This document shows positions 1 to 10,700 of a stretch of DNA of 64,000 bases, piece after piece (position 1 is the first letter of the stretch; every line of letters starts with the position of its first letter). The stretch lies in the NCBI GenBank assembly GCA_009599575.1, contig VWND01000005.1, positions 186,001 to 250,000 of the forward strand. The letters run 5' to 3'. The DNA is from Blumeriella jaapii (Eukaryota; Ascomycota; Leotiomycetes; Helotiales; Drepanopezizaceae). The notes beneath the pieces are model-generated. The model was not told where the DNA came from. It saw only the letters and a program-made list of their open reading frames with translations, and made no database searches. The position numbers and the translations under genes were made by a program.

Positions 1-113
1 TGGAACTTGCCTGTGACGTGCGACCTGGTCGCAGCTCTCCATCAACTGCCGCAGAAGATCCGACACGTGATGTGAGCCCCTCAGCATCTGAGCAACCACA
101 ACCGCTCGCTTAA
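1..113 (+). CDS. possible 3' end of a gene, cut by the window edge
   Basis: Two forward frames are open from the first base. One reads to a TGA at about 73-75. The other reads to a TAA at about 111-113 and gives a Ser/Pro/Ala-rich tail of the kind seen at disordered fungal C-termini. Nothing identifies the product, and the stretch is too short to choose a frame. It could equally be non-coding. Confidence 0.2.
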   Translation, partial: ELACDVRPGRSSPSTAAEDPTRDVSPSASEQPQPLA

Positions 114-249
114 CGAAAGAACAACAACAACCTGTCAAATTTTCTGTTTACTTCTTTCTGCTTAGGTCGATACCAACCCCCCCCTCCTCCTCTACCCTTC
201 CGCCTAATCCCCAAGATCTGCAAAGCTCTCTCATCCTCCAGCGCTCACA

Positions 250-412
250 TTGCACATACTGCACATACTGCACATACTGCACATACTGCACATACTGCAC
301 ATACTGCACTTACTGCACTTACTGCACTTACTGCACTTACTGCACTTACTGCACATACTGCACATACTGCACTTACTGCACTTACTGCACTTACTGCACT
401 TACTGCACTTAC
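250..412. repeat. 9-bp minisatellite (ACTGCACAT / ACTGCACTT)
   Basis: About 18 head-to-tail copies of a 9-bp unit whose eighth base alternates between A and T in blocks. Because the unit is a multiple of three, it keeps several frames open and creates artificial His-Ile-Leu or Cys-Ser-Lys ORFs. Confidence 0.9.
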
Positions 413-540
413 TGTACATACATACAAACAAACATACATACCTCTCACGCTCTCTCTCTCTTCCACATCAATCTCAATCTAAATCTCAATCTCAATCTCA
501 ATCTTATTCTCAATCTCAATCTCTCCATCCCCCAACCAAA

Positions 541-840
541 CCCACCATTTCCAAAAACCACCCACTCACCCACTCACCCACTCACCCATTCACCCACACT
601 CACTCACTCACACACACACCCACACCACCCACCCTCCACCAAACTCACCCACACACTCACTCACACCACCACTCACTCACTCACACCACACACCCACCCC
701 CACCCACCCACTCACACCACCCCACCAACTCACCCACTCACACTCACCCACACTCACACACACCCACACCACCAAACCACACACCCACACACCCACACCA
801 CCAAAACCACTCACCCACCCTCCACCGACCCAGCAGGCAA
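541..840. repeat. CAC/ACTC-rich polypyrimidine tract
   Basis: About 300 bp built from CACC, CACT and CACA words with almost no G. It lies beyond the 3' end of the minus-strand gene that stops at 1637. I see no gene in it. Confidence 0.75.
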
Positions 841-869
841 AAAGAAGAAGCCAAGCTTCAAACACAGGA

Positions 870-870
<1 letters not shown>

Positions 871-912
<42 letters not shown>
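871..912. repeat. 42-bp poly-C tract
   Basis: An uninterrupted run of C, followed by a CA dinucleotide repeat and a TCC repeat. Confidence 0.95.
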
Positions 913-978
913 TTCACCCCACACACACACACACACACAAACCAACATCGCCCGCCAGCTTCCTTCCCCACCGACCCT

Positions 979-1024
979 TCCTCCTCCTCCTCCTCCTCCT
1001 CCTCCTCCTCCTCCTCTTCCTCCT
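979..1024. repeat. TCC trinucleotide microsatellite
   Basis: About 15 TCC units with one CTT interruption. They give poly-Ser or poly-Glu in spurious ORFs. Confidence 0.9.
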
Positions 1025-1089
1025 CCGTCGCTCGCTCACGCCACGCCACCGAACCAATCCGATGAATGAGTGAATGACCGACCTCGAGC

Positions 1090-1156
<67 letters not shown>

Positions 1157-1204
1157 AAAAGAAAAGAAAGAAAAGAAAGAAAAGAAAGAAAGAAAGAAAG
1201 AAGT
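1090..1204. repeat. GAAA tetranucleotide microsatellite
   Basis: Tandem GAAA units, perfect at first and then mixed with AAAAG and GAAAA. The strand is purine-only. Confidence 0.92.
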
Positions 1205-1373
1205 CCCAGCCCCAGCCCCAGCAACACGCTCGAACGAAGGAGGGGAGGAAGGAATACCCGCTCGACGGAGAGGTAGAAAGAGGATATCATCATCATCATC
1301 AACATCATAGCGCGATAGGAAGGAACGGATGAAAAACAGGCATCGCCTGGAATGGAAAAGCATTTTCATTCCG

Positions 1374-1374
<1 letters not shown>

Positions 1375-1428
<54 letters not shown>
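1375..1428. repeat. 54-bp poly-C tract
   Basis: The longest homopolymer in the window, with a second smaller C-rich stretch near 1580-1605. It lies about 210 bp beyond the stop codon of the neighbouring minus-strand gene. Confidence 0.95.
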
Positions 1429-1430
<2 letters not shown>

Positions 1431-1636
1431 CCAACCCCCCAGCATAGAGAGCAGCATGGCGTCAGTCAAAAGACCCCGATAAAACAGAACCCCAAAAAAC
1501 ACCCGATACCAACAACAGCCCTCAAAGCATGTCCCGAAATCATAATCTATGCTCCACCCGGCCATAATCTTGCCCACCCGGCCCCCCCCCCCCCTCCCCC
1601 CCCTCTTCTCTTCGCGCGACAAAGACCGCCTGCGAC

Positions 1637-4293
1637 CTACCACCAATTCCCATTCCAGCCCCAAACCCGCCCAACACCCAGCCCAAGCGAGCTCAGCGCA
1701 CCGCCTTTCCCTTTCCCCACGCTCGGAACGATGCTCTTCAAGCTCTCCTGCCCGACACTCCTCTTGTTCCTCAGCGCCATATTCATGATCCTGCTCCTCT
1801 CCTCCCTGATCTCGTCCACATCGTCTATCTCCCCGGTGAGGAAGTTGGAGGGCGAATCAAGCGACGAGCTGAGCTGACCAGGACTACCACCTTCATCGAC
1901 GCTGAAGTAGTGGTCGGCACTGATGCTGACCCTCGGGTGCCGAGAGCGGCCTCCACCACGAGATGCGCGACGCATCTCGGCCCAGACTTTGCGGGCCGGA
2001 TCCATGTCCTCGGAATGGCGGTCGTCGGCATAGGTCGAGCGAGTGGTGCCAAATCGGGCAAAAGGACCTGCCAGCGGAGGAGGCGTTATGGTTCCCCGTG
2101 CGGAAGTACTCTGAACCAGAGGAGAGGAGAACTCAGGCGAGCCGATCCGAGCTGCAATGCTGGAGCTAATGCCGGGCTTGGCCGTCTCCTCACTCGAACC
2201 TGCAGCATTCTCGAATCGCTTGGCAAGCGGGATCGGAGCTCGCTCAGCTGCTAATTTTCGTATCACATCTCGGGCGCTGTCGGACGGAAGATACGTCTCG
2301 ACCAGATGGATCAGTGGGTTAGCTTCTAACGGGCAGTTGATGGTTTGCGAAGTACGAGGTGACCAAGCCGAGAGTGGATTGTGTCTCTTGATAACAGCGG
2401 TGGCCTCGGTCTGCAATCTGGTGACGTGCATGCTCGTCCCTTCACCTACTACGCCCCGGCTCTTGACGTTTGGAAATGCAGAGTGCTTGTATGTGAGCCG
2501 CACGGTCAGGTACGGGGCCAGCGTATCTCCCAGATCATTTTCCAGCTGGGCAATCAAGCCATCGGTGGACGACTCCTTGATGTGGGTAGGGGGAACGAAT
2601 TTGCTGAATCGAATTTTGGCAAGTATGAGCTGGGTTTCTCCAGCTCTAACTGTTTTGCTCTTGTGAAGATCGCCGATGATCTCCGAGACAAAACAACCGC
2701 GACCAGGATGAAGGTCTATGCGCATGGAATGTAAACGGCCATAAGGGGATAGCTCTAGGTGAGATCTTAGTACGCCGTGTGACCAAAAAGGGTGAGCGCA
2801 AACCTGAAACTCGAGCAAGGCTCGGTTGGCGGCCGCCATCCTGGCTCCGACACCCGTCTGCTTCTTGGAGAGTCCCGCTGATCTCGATAGCTACCCACAA
2901 CGAACAGATCCCGGTGTCAACACTGGAAAGCTCGGGGGTGATGGTGATCTGAGGGCAGAGAACGTATATCTCTGGGATCGCAGCTTTTTCGGTAGGTATG
3001 CAAGAAGGTGGTCCCCCGACGTGAGAAGAAAGTCTAGAGTTAATGCTGACATCAGTGATATCCAAACTTCCAGGCTCGAATGATGAACCACTATAGGTAG
3101 AAACGATGCTATCTGTATAAGACTCGACAGAGCTGGGCTTCCTGCGGCGCGAGACTCGACGGACAAGTGTCTCTTTCGAAGCCTCGGAATCTCTACGACG
3201 AATTCCTTTCGACTCGTCGGGTAAGCGACCACCAATTGCTCGCAGGAAGAAATTCTTTGATTTGGAGGGCCTCCGTTCAGGGATCTTGGGCGGGCTTGCT
3301 TTAGGCGCTAGGGGTGGAGGGGGAGGTCTCCGAACGGTTGATGGAGGTGTAAACATGGAGTGTCGGTTATCTCGAACCGAGTAGCTAGTGGCGGCAATGT
3401 CGTGCTTGCGTCCGTAAAGTTCTGACTTGAGGAAGATGCCGGCACTGGTCGTTCTCGAAGAAGCGGCAGCATGGTGGCGAGCTTTAGGTGTTATCTCGAG
3501 GTCCTCTTCCGGCTCATTCAGGTCTATACCAGATCAACATACATCTCACCACTCCTTGCGATGGACTTACCTGAATACCTGCGCACAATGTCCTCGACCA
3601 CGCTACCTCTGCTGAGACCCGCAGTAGGGGTGTCTAGATTGATCTCCACCACGCTCGGCCTTCCCTGCCTCTTCTTCCGCACCGTCAACGGTCGGTCGAT
3701 GCCCTGCGGGGGGCTCCCCTTGCTTTCGTCACTCCCAGCAGAAGCTCCGCGTCCTCGTCGGACAATTTCTCGCGGCGCTGCACAGTGGGCGACGGTCTGA
3801 CTACGCTTGATAATCCGAAGCGGTTGCGGCGTGGCGACCTCTCGTTGCTGGTGCTGTCCTCTGCCCGTGGATTCTCGAAGCTCCACGCGAGCCGAGCACT
3901 CCTTGACGGATGCCATACCCTCTCCGTCAGACTCCCGCTCTGCGGAAGCGGTTCCTTGTCGCCCTCGCTCTGCGATCTCGGCCTCTGCTCCGGCGATCGA
4001 GACTGGTTGATGAAAGAGCTGTATCCTTCACGGGAGTCGACGCTCTCGAGATCAGCCCAGGAATCCGCGTAGAGCTGCGAGGAGCGGAGATGAGACCGGC
4101 GGAGCTTGCGGCGGCGGCGCCGAACCGCGCGGTGGCTTGCGGACCAGGGGACGGTCTGGTCCCAGAGGCTCTGGATGCGGCGGCCGGTACGTTGGCAGAA
4201 CTGCGAGAACTTGATGGCGATAAAAGCCGCGGATGCTGCGATGACAATCGGAACCAGGATGAGTGCTCCGATTGCTGGGTTACTGCTGTTCAT
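1637..4293 (-). CDS. unrecognised membrane-anchored fungal protein, three exons, one frame break
   Basis: I read ATG at 4293 and introns at 3524-3570 (GTAAGT...ATAG, 47 bp) and 2755-2803 (GTTTGC...CTAG, with a TACTAAG branch site). The stop is at 1637, and the protein is about 853 residues. Residues about 8-30 are a single hydrophobic segment, followed at once by a very basic stretch, so a signal anchor with a cytosolic body is likely. The middle is disordered, proline- and serine-rich. The second half looks folded and conserved (motifs SLWVAIEI, YGRLHSMRID, LILAKIRF), but I cannot assign it to a family. The frame changes at a C6 run (3708-3713 on the plus strand). One added C would join the two open frames smoothly, so an assembly deletion is more likely than a real break. 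The start was chosen as the first ATG of the frame; an upstream TTG is in frame but unlikely. Confidence 0.75.
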
Positions 4294-5132
4294 AGCCAAA
4301 ATACGAAGAATGGTGACATGCTAGAATTGAGAGATGTGAAGGGCGAGAAGAAGGATGCAAGTCGAAGCATGATCCCCCGGAGAAGCGTGTTTTGGCAGCG
4401 TGGTGGACTAGCAGCGCTGGGAAGGTTCGACCACGAACGGAAGCCATGCTGCTGAGTGCTTTCTGCTCAGAATGGCCTCGTGGGAGGCATGTAAATACCG
4501 AGCAAGCATTCTGACCAGAGGAGACACGGTTTGGTCTTCGCCTCTCACGGCCAAGTCGACCCAATCCGCGAAGAAAAGAAGCTCGAAGCTCGAAGCTCGC
4601 CTGCGATCCTCAAAAAACAAAGCATCCAGGAGACTAACTGTAGCTTGACGATATGATCAACATAGATCAGATCTTACTTGCACAACGGCTGTGATTCCAA
4701 CTCCATAGATACAGAGCTGGGTGAGCGATAGCGTAAGCTATACTTACAGTACCAAACAACACCCGAAAGGGACAACTAGTGACATGGAGGAACAAGAAAG
4801 TAAACAAGAGAAAAAGATCAACACAAACAGGAAGGAAGATGGCGAAGCCTGGCAAACAGAGATGCAGCACAACCCAGGGACAATGAATGCAGAGCAGACA
4901 GCCACAGCGTAGCCTGCGCTAGAAAAGGTCGACTTGACCTAACACTTACTGAGCGGGAGCTCTGTATACATGCGCAAGAAACGCCTTAGACCGGCTGGAA
5001 AGTCGGCCCAAGTAGGTCCCTATTCTGCATCCCTCTCGCCCAGAGTCTCCGCGAAGCTGCTCAGCAGCGGGGTATAGATCTTGCTCGCCTCGCACCCAAC
5101 ATCTCACACACCGGGCCCAGAAGCCAGGCCAG
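4294..5132. other. intergenic, no gene seen
   Basis: This holds the 5' flank of the membrane-anchored gene and the 3' flank of the E2-like gene. Several short ORFs exist in all frames, but none has family features or plausible introns. Confidence 0.6.
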
Positions 5133-6296
5133 TCAAGCAACGGCCCGCCTCTGGGCATCCTCCTTGACCCCCTCGACATTCTCTCGGATGCTCGCCATCA
5201 CCGCGCCCACCTCGCCCTCATCCAGATTCAAGAATCGAATCAGGTCATCGCCAGCTTCCTTCCCGAAGAGCACCGCCTCCGCCACGCTGTTGTCGACCCC
5301 CTTCCTCACCCGGACCTCCCACACCCCATCCCAATTCCACTCGCCGGGTCTCCTCTGCCCCACCACCCCGCCGCCGCCAGCAAGACTCTTGTACCCTTCC
5401 GGCACCTCACCGTCGCTCTTCTGCCCATCGTGCGCCGGCACGGGAGACGGAGATGTCGGCAAGACATGTCCCGACTTGACGCGATGCGTCCGCCACGCAT
5501 GCCACGCCCCCGGATTCCCGGCCGCCTCCAAAGGCACGGCGTCCAGCACCGCCGCATCGTCAAACGTGCTGCGGACATACCGCAGCAGCTCATAGATGCC
5601 GATCTCCTCCTCGGGTCCCCCTGCCGTCGCACTGCTGGCCTCCGAGACCGCCGACCCGGGACTCGACAGCCCGCTCGCGCCGTTGCCGCCCGGCGTGCTC
5701 GTGCTCGTGGTCGTGCTCTGCTCAAGCGGGTTCCGGCCCCGCCCCCCTCCGAACCAGCCGGGGAAGCCCGCCCGCAGGCTGAAGCCTCCCGGCGGCAGGC
5801 GCTGCTCGTCCGTCGCGGACACGGTGCCCTCGGCGCTCGTCTGCGTGTCGGTCGTGTACATGTACGTCGTGAGCGGCGTGATCAGCGGGTGGAACATGTC
5901 GGTGCTGAAGGTGACGAGGGGGGGCAGGGAGGGGTAGGTGGCCGGAAAGGCGATCTGGAAGCGCAAGATCGAGGGCGCGTAGGGGCCTAGAGACAACCGT
6001 TAGGCCGGAATCCGTAGACGTCGTTCGTATGATGATGATGATGATGATGATGATGGGTTACGGGATGGGGGCTTTTCTCGTGCCTTTGCGAATGAAGAGG
6101 ACGCCGGACCAGAGCGTGGGATCGCCCGGTGTGAGGGACATGAAGACGCCGTGGGGACAGGCATATTTGAGGCTCGAGCTGTGGGGGCGGTCTGATCAGC
6201 AGGTGCCGACTGTGTTCGGACGATTGTGCCTTACAACTCTATCAAGAGCTGCTGTTTTCGCACAGCGGGCAGGTTTGACAGATGGCGAGGTGCCAT
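5133..6296 (-). CDS. E2-like (UEV) protein of the AKTIP/FTS type, three exons
   Basis: Exons 6235-6296, 6084-6178 and 5133-5986 join in frame to give 336 residues. The first intron is GT-AG (6179-6234). The second (5987-6083) starts with GC and ends with TAG. The N-terminal 100 residues match the ubiquitin-conjugating fold: an initial helix, then LWSGVLFIRKGPYAPSILRF, a proline-rich YPSLPPLVTF and FHPLITP. This layout resembles human AKTIP/FTS (FGVIFIRHG, FHPLVDP). The HPN motif and the catalytic cysteine are absent, so it should not conjugate ubiquitin. In known systems FTS joins Hook and FHIP to link early endosomes to dynein; that role here is inferred. A Gly/Ser-rich insert of about 60 residues follows the fold, and the C-terminal half contains a helix starting YELLRYVRSTF. 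An alternative is another inactive E2 variant. Confidence 0.8.
5987..6083 (-). other. GC-AG intron containing a (CAT)n repeat
   Basis: The only splice that joins FIRKG to PYAP in frame uses AAAG|GC as donor and CTAG as acceptor. There is no GT near the junction. The 97-bp intron holds an ATG/CAT microsatellite at 6029-6055. Confidence 0.7.
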
Positions 6297-6659
6297 GGTG
6301 GTGGTGATTGTATGGTGTGGTGTTGAAGCTGTGGGCTGGCTTCTCTACATGCTAGCCTGCCAAGAAGATTGATCACAGTTGAGTTGACAGAGGGGCGTCA
6401 AGCCGGGCCAAGATTACCATTTATAATCGTAGTCAACTCTTTCTTCGGTATATGGAATTGATCTTTTCGCTCAATGCGTTTATTCATGTGTCTGTGATTT
6501 TTTCGAGATGGAGCAAGTCGCTAGCAGTAAGCCCCTTTCCATCAACCATCGACCATGACAACCCACAATCGCATAGGCCTCTTCTATCATACCAACCCGC
6601 CCCCCTCAAACCCTCTACGCTCTACCCTCTACCCTCTACCTTCGGCACCAAGCGCCTGC
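6297..6659. other. intergenic, no gene seen
   Basis: This is the 5' flank of the E2-like gene and the 3' flank of the CCDC124-like gene. It is pyrimidine-rich towards 6600-6650. No coding signal was found. Confidence 0.6.
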
Positions 6660-7479
6660 TTACTTGCCCCCCAATCTCTGCTCAATCTTGGCCCTCTCCT
6701 GCTCTCTCAACTCCTTGACCTCCTCCTTCGACGCATCGTACCTCGCAGTGACCTGGTTGAACGGATTCTCATCGCTCTTCTCAAACTCCTTCCTGATCCT
6801 CTCCTTCTTCTGGTTCTGCCTCAGACCCTGGCCACTCCCATCGCTCTCCATCTCCTTCAGCCGCCGCTCCTCGAACGCCGCAAACGCTGCCTTGAACCTC
6901 CTCTCCGGGTGCTTGTCAATCTTCGCATTAGCGTCCGTCGTCAGCGAAAGCGCATCGAGCGCATTGTCGATACCCGTAGCATTGAGCGAGGATGGCACGG
7001 AGGAGGGGGCGTCGTCGAGGGACGAGAGATCGAGGGGCCGCGAGACGGCCGTCTTCTTGACAGCGGTCTTGGAGTTCTTAGGGAGCGCGCGCGCGCCTTT
7101 CTCTTCTTCCGCTAAGAGCGCATCTTTCTCCGCCTTCTTGCGAGCTTGCTCGGCTTTCTTCGCGGCCTCGGCTTCCCTTTGTTCACAGTCCTGTCAGCCA
7201 AATGTGGTGGCGTAGTGGGGTCGAGGGTGTTGATGCGGGGTCATTCTGAGCTTTGTCACTCGAACTCCGAGAAGTTCGACGTTTCATGGGGAATTCCAAC
7301 ATGAGCGTGAGATGGACATACTTCTTAGCATTGCTCTTCGCACCCTTGCCCCAGTCTTCGTCCTCTTCCTGGGCCTTCTTCGCGTTCTGCTGGGCGGCTT
7401 TGGCGGCTGCAGCTTCGGCCTTTTGCGCGTTGCCCGCAGCCTTCTTGCTGTTTTCTCCTGCTCCTTTCTTGCCTGCCAT
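6660..7479 (-). CDS. CCDC124/Oxs1-type ribosome-associated coiled-coil protein
   Basis: Exons 7322-7479 and 6660-7176 are joined across an intron at 7177-7321 (GTATGT...AAAG, 145 bp) and give 224 residues. The N-terminal half is Lys/Ala/Glu-rich coiled coil beginning MAGKKG and including DWGKGAKSNAKK. The C-terminal half has the CCDC124 signature, with HPERRFKAAFAAFEERRLKEM and NPFNQVTARYDASKEEV. Members of this family (human CCDC124, yeast Lso2 as a distant relative) bind idle ribosomes at the subunit interface. The acceptor at 7177 was chosen because it restores the family sequence NAKKEAEAAKKAE; the nearer CAG a few bases upstream puts the frame out. The ATG at 7479 fits the family start. 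Confidence 0.9.
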
Positions 7480-7614
7480 ATTCACGGTGACTCAAAAATC
7501 CCGCGATTTCGAGTTCGATTTGGTTTGGTGCGAAGAGATGAGGAAGTCGGCGTTGTCTGTTCCTCCGGCGATGAGAACTTCCAAACTCGAGTTTGCGATA
7601 CCCCGCCACCTTGT

Positions 7615-7706
7615 GATTACTGCGGAGCCATGGTTTATCCGACCGAAATCAACAAGTCACGATTACTGCGGAGTCATGGTTTATCCGACCGAAATTGACA
7701 AGTCAC
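7615..7706. repeat. 46-bp perfect-length tandem duplication
   Basis: Positions 7615-7660 and 7661-7706 are the same 46-bp unit and differ at only a few positions, mainly C to T. The second copy runs directly into a CACGTG E-box at about 7705-7710. The pair lies 136-227 bp upstream of the CCDC124-like start codon, in its promoter region. Confidence 0.9.
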
Positions 7707-10700
7707 GTGCAGAGTCAAAGGCAACAAACCCAAGGTGAATCTTACTGCGAGGCAACAGAGGCGAAAAATCCCATGTTATTCAGCATCATGACATGACATA
7801 CCTCTTGTCTTTGTCGACCTTTGTGCTGTTGCAGAGGAGATGGGCCATGACAAATGCCCACGGTGCACGACAAGGGAGCCTCGCAATACTCAACGAATGC
7901 GGTGCTTCTGACAGCATCTCGTTACAATCGGGGGACCTCGCAGATCTCACGTCAAATCCAAGACCTGCTGCAGTGGAGCCACGGGAAGGGGTGCCGACAG
8001 GCAAGCCATCCTAATGCAGAACGCAGTGCGCGCTTCCGCTTATGCAGTGTAGCCTTTACGAGAGCCAGGGAACCAGATAGGCAAGAGCGTGGAAAGCGTA
8101 CGACCTGCGACGGTCCCTTAAACCCGGGTGTGTCCAGGCAATAGGCGGTACAGTGCCCCTCGTATGCTGACCAGACACACGGATAGTGACCTATCAAGTC
8201 ACACAAGATCAGAGACCCGATCTGATATGCACTCGCCCTCGTCTGGACCCTGCTGTGCCCGTACATCTCGCCCCGGCTACAAGCCGAAGATGCCGAGTTG
8301 TCGACGAACTGGACATGTATGTAAGGTTGTTGCCGGCAGCAATTCGGCCACGCAAGAGGTCCACATGACCAGAAGATCGGAAGTCGGTGTAACGCGAAGA
8401 GATGCAGAGCAGTCTGAGTGTCGCATGATGTTGCCAACGGACAGTACTCTCACGACCTTCCAAGGAAAGAGGCAGCTGGATCGGCAAGGCAGAATTACCC
8501 GCACTGCAGGAAAACGGGCCGGCTGCAGCCCATGCAAGAGTGGTCTCTGGCGGCAGGGAGCTCAAGGGCCATCTGAAGAAAGGATCGCTCGCCTCTCCGA
8601 CGTGCATGGCCTCGCTGGTGCCGATTGAGGTGCAGATAGCGAGATCGCTTCTGCTGCATTGGCTGGCGTAGCTTCCAATGACCGGCCCAACATGAGCAGA
8701 GGAGCATGGGAGTGGTCAAGGAAGCCGTGATCTCGTGCCAGTGGAACTGTCGAGTGCTGCCCAATGTAGGACCAGCTGTGACGCAAGACTGACAAGACCC
8801 CAATGGTGGAGTGGCTTGAGGTCATTCTCGCCATGAACCCCAACAGTTGGGATGCTGAAGAGCAGTCAGCAGGATAATATCAACCGACCCTTGATGGGCA
8901 GATATGCAGTCCATGAAAGCCCAACCAATGCATGACAAACCATGTACGGCGCGAAAGCTAAGTTCGAGATGTCGTTTTCTAGAAGTAACTTGCTAATCTG
9001 GAAAGTGATGCAATACAGGCGGACGATGCAGATTCGGTAGCTCACGATGTCGTCTGTACTTTAGGATTCCTTGCTTTCACAAAACACCCAAATGCCGTCT
9101 TCAGCGTATGTGATCCGAAGGTCTTTCGGCATCCTAAGAAAGGGTCTGAACGCGTACAATTATCACCATTGGTTCGGGTCTCCAGTGACAGACCGGCACA
9201 TGGCGGTGTGAACCGGCTGGCCCGCGCGGATGACATGAGGTTGACAGTTGCCTTGTCTCAGAAGACGAATTCGGCCATGTTGACAGCGGTTCGTGAGCAG
9301 TTGTGACGAGGTCTCCAGTGAGACAGCCGCTCGTCACTCCGTTCAGACCCGGGTTCTCGGAAAAGCCTCCACGATCCTGATAGGGAAGCTCGTTCGCAAG
9401 GATGCTGCTCAGTTGGAAGCGAGGAATCGGATCCAGTCATGCCAACTGCTTGCTGGGCGCAGAAACGCGATAGGTGGATTGATTGTCGGCTGGCCTCCAG
9501 CATGCTGGAAGGTATGCAGGGCGTCTTTTTGTAGTACATACTGTACAGGAGCAATGCTGAACAAGCAGCACGCACTCTGTACATCCGCGCAAACGACGCA
9601 GCATTCGATTTGACATCACGGGCGCCGCTGCATCTGCTCTGTGATGATTCGCCGGCTGTGCTGGGACACCGCTCCCGGAGAACCAAAGCTCGGAAAAGCG
9701 TGAATAGCATTGACAACGAAGAGAGCCGGCCAGCATCATGCTCGCGGAGGGACGAGACGCAGCGGGCCTCAGCGCCCCGATTGGCCACGGCGACGACCAC
9801 TCGACGTGCCGTTCTCTCGACGGTCGCGTCTTCCACATCCAGAACCCGAGCTCTAGCCGTGATCGGATCGGGATGCTGGAAGTGGCGGTGTGTTGGGGGT
9901 GCGCGCGGTTGTCATGGACGCGGTGCAACACGAGCTCCTTGCTCTGGACCGGGAAGACAGCGCAGATAGTCCGGCCAGCTCCCAGGCTGCACCCGCTGCC
10001 TTCCCCGGCGGCACTTGGAAGAGAGTCCCGCGAGATCACACACTCCGGCCAGGGTCCCCGGACGTTGCTAGAGTGGAGTGGGGCGGAGGAGCGCGTTTGC
10101 CCCGTCGTGGAAAATCGCCGAACCCTCACCCCTCACCCCTCACCCGTGCCCATCTCCCCCTGACGGCTGGCCGCGGCCCGGCCTTGGATGCCCCCGTCTC
10201 TCCCAAGCTTGGCCTGCGCACCGTTTTCCATCACCCCACGCCCCGTGGGCGTTCGACCAATGGAGAGAGACCCGTGGCTGAGTAGGACAATACCGTTCGT
10301 CGCTCATCCTAGACAGGATGTCAATGCTCAACCCCGGACCTGTGGCGTGATGGCGCCCCAACACGACTGTGGACGGAAGAAAGGTCTCTAGATCCCGGCG
10401 TTGGGCGTCTGTGAAGGACGGACCCTCAGCAGCTGCTGCCTCTCCCACGGGCCAGGAGAATTCTCCGTCTGGGTCACGAGACCGTTGATCAACGGTGGGT
10501 GAGGGATGACTCGGACGATCGAGGCGGATCTGACGGATGACGACGGAGCCGGCCTCGGTCGGGAGGGAGCCCTCCTTCCTCTGCGACTCGCTGGCTCACG
10601 GTGATTGTCTCTGGGGAACTCGGGAAACCCTCGGACCCAGAGTCAGCCGAGAATTGACTTTGGGGATACGTACACAGTACATCCATCATATGTATCACTT

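Noticed and set aside
250..1065. 271-codon plus-strand ORF
   Set aside because: It is made of consecutive simple repeats (His-Ile-Leu, Ser-His-Thr, poly-Pro, poly-Ser) with no folded segment. Repeat units of 9 and 3 bp keep it open by chance.
1070..1369. overlapping Lys/Glu and Phe/Ser ORFs on both strands
   Set aside because: They are translations of the GAAA microsatellite.
9437..10129. 230-codon minus-strand ORF
   Set aside because: It has no domain or signal, overlaps equally long ORFs in other frames and lacks supporting splice sites.
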